NCBI GenBank assembly: GCA_017999235.1
Contig: JAGOBN010000283.1
Coordinates: 1-5,931, forward strand
Source: Anaerolineales bacterium
Lineage (GTDB): Bacteria; Chloroflexota; Anaerolineae; Anaerolineales; UBA6663
Length of the DNA stretch: 5,931 nt
Direction: 5' to 3'
A program made the position numbers and the translations under genes. The notes beneath the pieces were generated by a model, which worked only from the letters and a program-made list of their open reading frames with translations, was not told where the DNA came from and did not search any database. Positions 1-5,547 of this stretch are shown in pieces; the stretch's first letter is position 1, and each line of letters opens with the position of its first letter.

Positions 1-424
1 GCGATTTCTTCTGATTGCCCACATACCAGCGCGGCACAAACAGGCTGGCCAAGGCGCCGATGACGCCGGCCACCATATCCTGGCGGACAAACGCCAGCAC
101 GATAAAAGCGCCCACCGCCAAAATCAGGTGCAGCGCCAGAAACTCGCCCACGGTGATTTTGAGATCGGCGCGCGCCAGATCGCGGGTGATGTTTTCGGCA
201 AACCCCCGGCCGGCGATGGCGCGGTTGATGCCTTCGATCAGAAAGCCGGTGCGCGGGCCGCTCTCAGCCGCCTTGGGCGCCGCCACCGTCTGCACGCCGC
301 GGGTCAGCTCCACCAGACGCTCTTCCGCCGTGGTTTGCCGGCGCAGAAAGAAGACCGTGACGCCGATGCCCACCGCCCACAGCAGGACCAGGAAGGCGAT
401 GATGCCGATGACCCAACCACTCAT
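1..424 (-). CDS. tadB: TadB-like pilus assembly inner-membrane platform protein (N-terminal part, cut by window edge)
   Basis: Reading frame open from the ATG at 424-422 to the left edge, giving 141 residues without a stop; family members are usually about 300 residues, so over half is missing. TadB, with TadC, forms the inner-membrane platform of the Tad/Flp pilus that the CpaF ATPase drives (type II secretion F family). Visible: an N-terminal membrane segment at residues 4-26 starting MSGWVIGIIAF, a cytoplasmic stretch 27-92 holding AGRGFAENITRDLARADLKI, which resembles the TadB pattern before the GspF region, then hydrophobic segments at about 95-113 and 117-134. The start is supported by GAGGAG nine bases upstream. 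It lies 28 bases after the cpaF stop, so co-transcription is expected. The catalytic partner next door and the membrane pattern make TadB the best call; TadC or another GspF-like protein cannot be fully excluded from the N-terminus alone. Confidence 0.82.
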   Translation of the reverse strand, partial: MSGWVIGIIAFLVLLWAVGIGVTVFFLRRQTTAEERLVELTRGVQTVAAPKAAESGPRTGFLIEGINRAIAGRGFAENITRDLARADLKITVGEFLALHLILAVGAFIVLAFVRQDMVAGVIGALASLFVPRWYVGNQKKS

Positions 425-433
425 CCAGTTCGT

Positions 434-439
434 CTCCTC
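434..439 (-). promoter_or_regulatory. Shine-Dalgarno of tadB, in the loop of a small hairpin
   Basis: GAGGAG on the minus strand, nine bases before the tadB ATG. It falls almost wholly in the five-base loop (435-439) of an inverted repeat spanning 425-447: CCAG and CGTC on one side pair with GACG and CTGG on the other, with a two-base AA bulge. The hairpin fills most of the 28-base cpaF-tadB gap and ends directly at the start codon. A regulatory effect is inference only. Confidence 0.55.
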
Positions 440-452
440 GACGCTGGGACGT

Positions 453-1895
453 TTAGAAGCGGCCGCGCTCGCCGACCCCAAAGATCGAGGCCGGCAGGTG
501 GATCCCGGATTCTTCGATCCGCTCCATCACGCGCGGACGCAGGCCGGTCGGCCGCAGCCGGCCAATGACCTTGTTCTTCTCGTACCCGGTCTGCTCAAAC
601 ATAAAAATATCGGCCATGGTGATGACATCGCCTTCCATGCCCTGCACTTCGGCGATCTGCAGCACGCGGCGCGAGCCGTCCGGCAGGCGCCCCAGGTGGA
701 CGATGATGTTAATGGCCGAGGCGATCTGCTCGCGAATGGCGCGCACGGGCAGTTCCATGCCCGCCATCAGGCACATGGTCTCCAAGCGCGCCAGCGCATC
801 CCGCGCGCTGTTGGAGTGCAGGGTGGTCATCGAGCCTTCGTGGCCGGTGTTCATGGCCTGGAGCATGTCCAGGGCGGCGCCGTCGCGGATCTCCCCGACC
901 ACAATCCGGTCGGGGCGCATGCGCAGGGCATTGACCACCAGGTCGCGGATGGTCACCTCGCCGCGGCCTTCAATGTTGGACGGGCGCGACTCCAGCCCGA
1001 CCACATGCTCCTGGCGCAGCTGCAGCTCCGCCGCGTTCTCAATGGTCAGGATGCGCTCATCCGACGGAATAAACGACGACATGACGTTCAGGAACGTGGT
1101 CTTGCCGGAGCCGGTGCCGCCGGCGATGATCACGTTGCAGGCCGAGGTGACGCAGGCGCGCATGAACTCCACCGATTCCATCGTCACCGAGCCGTACTCA
1201 ACCATTTTCTCAATGGTCAGCGGCTTCTTGAAGAACTTCCGGATGGTCAGGGTGGGGCCGCACAGCGCGATAGGCGGCACGATGGCGTTGACGCGCGAGC
1301 CGTCCATCAAGCGGGCGTCTTCGTAGGGGTGGGATTCGTCGATGCGCCGGCCGAGCGGCGACATGATCCGGTCAATGATGCGCATGACGTGTTCATTACT
1401 CTCAAAGATCACGGGCGCGCGTTCAATCTTGCCGCGCCGCTCAATGAACACGTTCTTGGGGCCGTTCACCATCACTTCGGTGATCGTTTCATCCTGCAGC
1501 AGCGGCTCCAGCGGGCCGAGGCCCAAAATCTCCGAGACGATCGAATCAAACAGCCGCTTGCGCTCGGTGCGGGAGAGGACAATGCCCTCCTCCGCCAGGA
1601 TATTCTCGTACAAGTCTTCGATGGTCTTGCGAACCTCGGCCGAGCGGGTGATATCCATGGAGGGATCCAGCTCGGAGAGCAGTTTGTTCTGCACCCGGAC
1701 CTTGAGGTCCACCAACCCCCCCGTGCCGCCGGCCGCCGCCCCGCCTGTCGGGGGCGCCACCCGCCGCATCCGCAGCTCGGCTAATTTCGAGGCCGTATCT
1801 TCACCGCCGGCGGCCGGCGGCTGGGAGGGGGGTGATCCGGCGGCGCCCGGCTGCCCAGGGCCTTGCCGGTTTTCAATCCGCTTCAAGAGTGACAT
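453..1895 (-). CDS. cpaF: CpaF/TadA secretion ATPase of the Tad/Flp pilus
   Basis: A 480-residue protein of the VirB11/PilT-like secretion ATPase superfamily, CpaF branch; it hydrolyses ATP in the cytoplasm to drive pilin assembly through TadB/TadC. In order: short N-terminal helix, a Gly/Pro/Ala-rich linker (about 11-60), N-terminal domain (about 65-240), RecA-like core. Walker A is GGTGSGKTT at 259-267; the Asp-box region is RILTIENAAEL at 281-291; Walker B is RIVVGE at 330-335; the His box is GHEGSMTTLHSN at 351-362. Length is typical. Two spots differ from the common patterns I recall: N287 where Asp is frequent (TIED) and A340 where the family usually has Glu (RGGE). The start ATG at 1895 has an AGAGGT Shine-Dalgarno about six bases upstream. 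It follows cpaE by 51 bases and precedes tadB by 28. Identification is secure. Confidence 0.96.
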   Translation of the reverse strand: MSLLKRIENRQGPGQPGAAGSPPSQPPAAGGEDTASKLAELRMRRVAPPTGGAAAGGTGGLVDLKVRVQNKLLSELDPSMDITRSAEVRKTIEDLYENILAEEGIVLSRTERKRLFDSIVSEILGLGPLEPLLQDETITEVMVNGPKNVFIERRGKIERAPVIFESNEHVMRIIDRIMSPLGRRIDESHPYEDARLMDGSRVNAIVPPIALCGPTLTIRKFFKKPLTIEKMVEYGSVTMESVEFMRACVTSACNVIIAGGTGSGKTTFLNVMSSFIPSDERILTIENAAELQLRQEHVVGLESRPSNIEGRGEVTIRDLVVNALRMRPDRIVVGEIRDGAALDMLQAMNTGHEGSMTTLHSNSARDALARLETMCLMAGMELPVRAIREQIASAINIIVHLGRLPDGSRRVLQIAEVQGMEGDVITMADIFMFEQTGYEKNKVIGRLRPTGLRPRVMERIEESGIHLPASIFGVGERGRF

Positions 1896-1901
1896 AAGCT
1901 A

Positions 1902-1907
1902 CCTCTT
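1902..1907 (-). promoter_or_regulatory. Shine-Dalgarno of cpaF
   Basis: AGAGGT-type purine run on the minus strand in the context GGAAGAGGTAGCTT just before the ATG at 1895, about six bases spacing from GAGG. It supports this start for cpaF over later in-frame Met codons. Confidence 0.6.
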
Positions 1908-1936
1908 CCTGGGATGCCTTACTACCGATACATTCA

Positions 1937-1942
1937 ATTATA
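1937..1942 (-). promoter_or_regulatory. Possible internal promoter -10 (TATAAT) in the cpaE-cpaF gap
   Basis: A perfect TATAAT hexamer on the minus strand, four bases after the cpaE stop codon, in a locally AT-rich gap within GC-rich sequence. The best-placed -35 (17-base spacer, 1960-1965) is TTTATT, a poor match to TTGACA. Transcription would start near 1930 and give a cpaF leader of about 35 bases. A chance match is quite possible. Confidence 0.3.
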
Positions 1943-1946
1943 GTGG

Positions 1947-3212
1947 TTATCGCCGGTCGAATAAAGACCGGGGCTTGGCGACCGGTTTCTTCTCCGGTTG
2001 AGCGGCCTCCTTGGGCGCAAACTCTTCTTTGACCTTTTGAGCCAGCTCCGCCACCGCCTGGGCTGGCGGAGTACCCTTGCCCGACACCACAAAGGGCACC
2101 CCATTATTAACCGAGGTGACTACCGCCCGATCGTCAAACGGGATCTGGGCCTTGATGGGGTGTTTGAGGTTGTCTTCGATCGCCTGGGATGGGATCGCCA
2201 GGCGCTTGTCCACCCGATTAAGGACTAACATGATCTTGTCCTTCGGGTATTCAAGCTTCTCGCTCAGGTCAAAAAACTTCTTAACATTGGCCAGGGTAGG
2301 AAGATCGGGCGCGGCCACCAGCAAAATCCGATCAGCAATATCTAAAACCGCCAACTCCTGCTCACGCAGGACGGAAGCGGTGTCCACGACCACATAGTGA
2401 AAATAGTGGCGCAGGGCTTCCAGCACCTTGCGGAGCTGCGGCGCCAGCACCAGTTCGGCATCCTCCGGGGTCGGCGGCCCCAGCAGCACCTTCACGCCTG
2501 AGGCGTGGGCCGTCAGCACATTTTGAAGAAAACCTTCGTCCACTTCTTCCGCCTGCGCCACCAAACTTACCAGGCTGTATTTGCTCTTCAGGCTGAAAAA
2601 GACGTGGACATCGCCAAACTGGATGTTGGCATCTACTACCACGACCTTGGAGTCATCGCTTTGCAGGGCCACCGCCAGGTTGGTGGCCAAAGTGGTGCAG
2701 CCCACCCCGCCTTTGGGGCTGAAGACCGCCACGATCTTGCCATCCAGGCTGCCGGCCCGCTTGCCGCCCGGCCCGCCGCCGGGCGTCTCCGGCATGACGA
2801 CGCGCTTTTCCTTCTCTTCCGCCGCGCGGCTCATCTCACCGAGCCGGCGGATGGTGTTGATCAACTCATCGGCCGAGGGCGGCTTGGAGAGAAAATCGCG
2901 CGCGCCGGCCAGCATGGCCTGGCGCAGATAATCCGTGTCTTGCTGCACGGACACCATCACGATCTGCGCGGCCGGCATATCGCGCGCGATGATGCGCGTG
3001 GCCGCGATGCCGTCCATGTCCGGCATGTTGATGTCCATCAGGATGACGTTGGGCTTGGTTTCCTTCGCCAGTTGAATGGCTTCCTTGCCCGTGCGCGCCA
3101 TCGCCACGACATCTATGTCGGGCTCGAACTGCAGGAGTTTGCGGATGTTCTCGCGCGTTTCGACAATATCATCCACGATCAGGACGCGGATTTTCTCGAC
3201 GTTGCCGGCCAT
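1947..3212 (-). CDS. cpaE: CpaE/TadZ-like pilus localisation ATPase with N-terminal receiver domain
   Basis: A 421-residue cytoplasmic protein. Residues about 7-124 are a CheY-like receiver with the expected phosphorylation set: acidic pair D14-D15, acceptor D60 in LMDINMPDMDG, S88 in the Thr/Ser position and K110 in SKPP. A Gly/Pro-rich linker (128-158) leads to a MinD/ParA-type ATPase: deviant Walker A PKGGVGCTT at 166-174 with signature K167 kept but Cys172 where the P-loop Lys normally sits; VVVDANIQFGD around D194; Walker B YVVVDTAS at 273-280. The tail (395-421) is rich in Lys, Pro and Glu. In Tad systems CpaE/TadZ positions the assembly machine, often at a pole; changed Walker A motifs are known in this family. 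The ATG at 3212 is fixed by an in-frame TAG four codons upstream (3224-3222); a GGAG lies 13 bases upstream, rather distant. It begins 26 bases after cpaB. Confidence 0.93.
   Translation of the reverse strand: MAGNVEKIRVLIVDDIVETRENIRKLLQFEPDIDVVAMARTGKEAIQLAKETKPNVILMDINMPDMDGIAATRIIARDMPAAQIVMVSVQQDTDYLRQAMLAGARDFLSKPPSADELINTIRRLGEMSRAAEEKEKRVVMPETPGGGPGGKRAGSLDGKIVAVFSPKGGVGCTTLATNLAVALQSDDSKVVVVDANIQFGDVHVFFSLKSKYSLVSLVAQAEEVDEGFLQNVLTAHASGVKVLLGPPTPEDAELVLAPQLRKVLEALRHYFHYVVVDTASVLREQELAVLDIADRILLVAAPDLPTLANVKKFFDLSEKLEYPKDKIMLVLNRVDKRLAIPSQAIEDNLKHPIKAQIPFDDRAVVTSVNNGVPFVVSGKGTPPAQAVAELAQKVKEEFAPKEAAQPEKKPVAKPRSLFDRR
1953..1971 (-). repeat. Small inverted repeat at the 3' end of cpaE
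   Basis: Perfect six-base arms CCGGTC (1953-1958) and GACCGG (1966-1971) around a seven-base AT-rich loop, inside the last codons of cpaE and upstream of the TATAAT at 1942-1937. No T-run follows on the minus strand, so it does not look like an intrinsic terminator. It may slow RNA decay, act as an operator, or be coincidental with the Arg/Phe/Asp codons. Confidence 0.3.
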
Positions 3213-3238
3213 GGGCGGTGTCTATCTCCGTGAGAAGC

Positions 3239-4399
3239 TTAGGGCGCCGCCGGGGTGGCCGGCGGCAGCGCCGCGCTGTCCAAGCCGTACGGCAGCTTGG
3301 CCGGCAGGGAGATGTTGTACTTCTCGAACATGTACTGCATGGTCACGCTTTGGGTCTCCGCCAGACTAGTATCGCCGGCCGAGCGCAGAGCGTAGGTGAC
3401 CTTGACAGCATTCGGGTAGCGCTCCATTAGGCGATTAACATAATCCAAAACCAGGGCGTCCTGCGGCGAGACCACCAGGGTGATGATATCCGGCGGCAGG
3501 GGCGTGGCCGTGGGCGGCGGGACGGGAGTGGGGGTGGAGCCTTCCGGCGCCGGGGGCGGCACAGGCGTGGGCAGCAGCACAGTCGGCGCGTCATCGCCGA
3601 ACTCACCCACGCGCAGCACCATCGCGTTCTGGATAATGCTCTGGGAGACCTGCCGTGAGCGCTGCGGCTCTTGCGGCACCAGATAAAACGGCACATTCAG
3701 CACGGGGTCAGTCTCGGCGCGGCCGATGGCGTTGGCCTGCGGGCCGCTGCCGACCACGACGCCGGACAGAACATTCGGCACGGTGCTGTTGGCGGGATCG
3801 CCGCCGATGGTGGAGGCCGGCGGCGCCACTGCGGCCGAGAGGTTCGGCAGCAGGCTCTGGAATTCCAGGTCAATATCCACCAACGACCAGGACACCAGCA
3901 CGTTCACGTAGTCACCGTCCCGGATGCCGAGAGCCACGCCGCTGCGCTTGTCATACGGCAGGGACAGGGCCGTGAAGCCCGGCGGGATGCGGCCGGCGGC
4001 GTCCGAGCCAAACGGCGAAATCTGCTGCAGGCTCTGCACCAGCATCGTGGTGAAGATCGGCTGGCCCGGCTGCAGGCTGTAGCGCGCGCGCGTCCCCACC
4101 ACCTGGTTGGGGTCGGTGACGACCAGGGACGCGTCGGCATACTGCGTCGGCCACGGCACCAAGCCGATGGCTTCCGTGGGGATGATGGCGCCACGCTCCA
4201 CCGGCTGGACGGCGCGCAGGATGTTGATCACCTCGGCCGGCGTGGGCGTCACTTCGACGGCCGGATTGGCCTGCGTCCCCGCCCCATCCACGGGCGGCTG
4301 GCTCGGGTTGGCGAGCTGCAAGGCCAGATAGATGCCCCCCGCGCTGACCAAGATCAGCACGAGCGCCACAACGACAATAAGCAAGCGACTTCGCTGCAT
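3239..4399 (-). CDS. cpaB: CpaB/RcpC-like SAF-domain pilus assembly protein
   Basis: A 386-residue protein starting MQRSRLLIVV. One hydrophobic N-terminal segment (residues 5-29) acts as a signal anchor, so the rest should be outside the membrane. A SAF-type domain follows (about 58-120; RAVQPVERGAIIP, then VGTRARYSLQPGQPI), then the CpaB/RcpC region (about 138-270; IPPGFTALSLPYD, GIRDGDYVNVLV), a Thr/Pro-rich linker (276-303) with PTPVPPP twice (277-283, 290-296), and a last block (305-372) beginning IITLVVSPQDALVLDYV. CpaB-type proteins support Flp pilus assembly in the cell envelope; in diderms they work with the secretin CpaC, which is absent next to this gene. I chose the ATG at 4399 because AGAGGAGG sits five bases upstream; an in-frame TTG nine codons earlier (4426) has no such signal and overlaps a hairpin. 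The assignment is strong from context, moderate from sequence alone. Confidence 0.88.
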   Translation of the reverse strand: MQRSRLLIVVVALVLILVSAGGIYLALQLANPSQPPVDGAGTQANPAVEVTPTPAEVINILRAVQPVERGAIIPTEAIGLVPWPTQYADASLVVTDPNQVVGTRARYSLQPGQPIFTTMLVQSLQQISPFGSDAAGRIPPGFTALSLPYDKRSGVALGIRDGDYVNVLVSWSLVDIDLEFQSLLPNLSAAVAPPASTIGGDPANSTVPNVLSGVVVGSGPQANAIGRAETDPVLNVPFYLVPQEPQRSRQVSQSIIQNAMVLRVGEFGDDAPTVLLPTPVPPPAPEGSTPTPVPPPTATPLPPDIITLVVSPQDALVLDYVNRLMERYPNAVKVTYALRSAGDTSLAETQSVTMQYMFEKYNISLPAKLPYGLDSAALPPATPAAP

Positions 4400-4404
4400 T
4401 GAAG

Positions 4405-4412
4405 CCTCCTCT
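4405..4412 (-). promoter_or_regulatory. Strong Shine-Dalgarno deciding the cpaB start
   Basis: AGAGGAGG on the minus strand, five bases before the ATG at 4399. It is the best ribosome binding site in the window and argues for this ATG over the upstream in-frame TTG at 4426. Confidence 0.85.
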
Positions 4413-4414
4413 GG

Positions 4415-4436
4415 AAAACGCCGCAAATTAGCGGCG
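4415..4436 (-). terminator. GC hairpin with short T-run in the cpaB leader (weak terminator, attenuator or operator)
   Basis: On the minus strand CGCCGC (4436-4431), a six-base loop TAATTT, and GCGGCG (4424-4419) form a perfect six-base all-GC stem, followed at once by TTTT (4418-4415). The layout is that of an intrinsic terminator, but the T-run is only four long, so partial read-through is more likely than full termination. It lies after the kinase stop codon and directly before the cpaB Shine-Dalgarno. Confidence 0.45.
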
Positions 4437-4437
4437 G

Positions 4438-4465
4438 ATCATACTGCGATTATCTAAAAAAGCAA
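4438..4465 (-). promoter_or_regulatory. Candidate promoter for the cpaB-cpaE-cpaF-tadB genes
   Basis: Minus-strand -35 TTGCTT (4465-4460) and -10 TATGAT (4443-4438) with a 16-base spacer, in the only AT-rich part of the 77-base gap between the kinase and cpaB. The -10 matches the consensus at five of six bases, the -35 at three of six. The expected start of transcription is near 4432-4430, inside the hairpin described at 4436-4419. It would allow the pilus genes to be transcribed apart from the upstream regulator pair. Confidence 0.42.
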
Positions 4466-4476
4466 CTGGGCGCGGT

Positions 4477-5547
4477 CTAGATGGCGTCGCCCACGGGAAC
4501 GTCCATCACCACCCGGGTGCCTTGTCCCGGCTGGCTGTCGATCTGCAGATCGCCCCCCAAGAGTTCAATGCGTTCCTTCAGCCCGGCCAGGCCGATGGTG
4601 CGCTGCGGCCCGCTCGCGGCCGCCTCCACGTCAAAGCCGCGTCCATTGTCCTCCACGATGACGCGCATGCGCGTGTCATCGCTGTCCAAGGAAACCCGGA
4701 CCTGGGCGGCCTGGGCATGATTGCGGACGTTGCCCAACAATTCCTGCAGGCCGCGGAAGATCATGATCTCGCGCACCGACTCCATCCGCCGCTCCTGGCC
4801 GGTGACGGCCAACGTGGTCGGGATGCCGCTTTTGTCCTTGAAGGCGTCCACATAGCGGCGGACCGTCGGCACCAGCCCCAAGTCATCCAGCATCATCGGC
4901 CGCAGATCAAAGATGAAGTCGCGGATCTTCTGCAGTGTGCCGGTGGCGGCCAGCTTCATATTCGCCAGCTCTTGCCGGGCCAGGTCCTGGTCCTTCTCAA
5001 ACAAGCGCATGGCGATTTCAGACTGGAGCACGAAGTTGGAGAGCGCCTGCGCCGGCCCGTCGTGGATCTGGCGGGACAGCTTCTGGCGCTCGCTCTCCTG
5101 GGCCTCGACGATCCGCACGATCATCGACTTGCCATCGCTGCCACCCGCCGCGCCCCGCGCCGGCGCCTGGCTGGCGGCCACGTCTTCCATGGTCTCCAAG
5201 GCCCGGCGCAGAAAATCGGCGAAGCGCTCCAGGCCGGCCTGGTCGCTCTGCAGCTTCTCCACCTGGCCGCGCATGGCGAACAAGCGCTGCTGCGCGTCTT
5301 GGGCGGCGTCGTAAGCCGCCTTGATATCGGTGCGCGCCATCCCCTCCAGGTTGGCCTGCATCTGGCGCAATTGCGCCGCGATCTGGGCGTTACGCTGGGT
5401 GAGCTTGTCCAGTTCGGAGCGGCTCTGGGTGATGGTCAGCCGGATGTCTTTGAGCTCACGCTGGGCGTTTTCCAGCTCGGCGCGGGTCTCTTCAATAAAC
5501 GTGTCGAGGGCGGAAGGCGCGTCTTGGTCCATGCCGATGGCGCTCAC
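4477..5547 (-). CDS. DegS/NarL-family-type soluble sensor histidine kinase
   Basis: A 356-residue protein without membrane segments. Residues about 15-125 are highly charged and heptad-like, a predicted coiled coil with no recognised sensor domain. Then comes a HisKA_3 dimerisation domain: ESERQKLSRQIHDGPAQALS at 151-170, with phospho-acceptor H162. The HATPase_c domain has an N box around ELLGNVRNHA (269-278, N273), a G1 box EDNGRGFD (299-306) and a G2-like IGLAGLKERIELLGG (318-332). Kinases of this class phosphorylate NarL/LuxR-type regulators, matching the gene just upstream. The start is GTG at 5547, overlapping the regulator's TGA by four bases (GTGA), which points to translational coupling; an ATG five codons later (5532) is an alternative and neither has a clear Shine-Dalgarno. 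The input signal cannot be read from the sequence. Confidence 0.93.
   Translation of the reverse strand: MSAIGMDQDAPSALDTFIEETRAELENAQRELKDIRLTITQSRSELDKLTQRNAQIAAQLRQMQANLEGMARTDIKAAYDAAQDAQQRLFAMRGQVEKLQSDQAGLERFADFLRRALETMEDVAASQAPARGAAGGSDGKSMIVRIVEAQESERQKLSRQIHDGPAQALSNFVLQSEIAMRLFEKDQDLARQELANMKLAATGTLQKIRDFIFDLRPMMLDDLGLVPTVRRYVDAFKDKSGIPTTLAVTGQERRMESVREIMIFRGLQELLGNVRNHAQAAQVRVSLDSDDTRMRVIVEDNGRGFDVEAAASGPQRTIGLAGLKERIELLGGDLQIDSQPGQGTRVVMDVPVGDAI

Noticed and set aside
15..1784. A 589-codon open frame on the plus strand, opposite cpaF and tadB
   Set aside because: It is rich in His, Arg, Gly and Ala with no recognisable family, and lies wholly opposite genes with clear motifs. Long antisense frames are expected in G+C-rich coding DNA.
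1716..1862. GC-rich, repeat-like stretch in cpaF codons about 11-60
   Set aside because: It encodes the Gly/Pro/Ala linker of CpaF and the period is irregular, so it is low-complexity coding sequence rather than a separate repeat element.
2505..3233. A 242-codon open frame on the plus strand, opposite cpaE
   Set aside because: His/Arg/Asp-rich shadow of the receiver and linker coding region, with no recognisable domain.
4400..4426. Nine-residue upstream extension of cpaB from a TTG at 4426
   Set aside because: It has no Shine-Dalgarno, begins inside the hairpin, and would run translation through the excellent AGAGGAGG site that serves the ATG at 4399.
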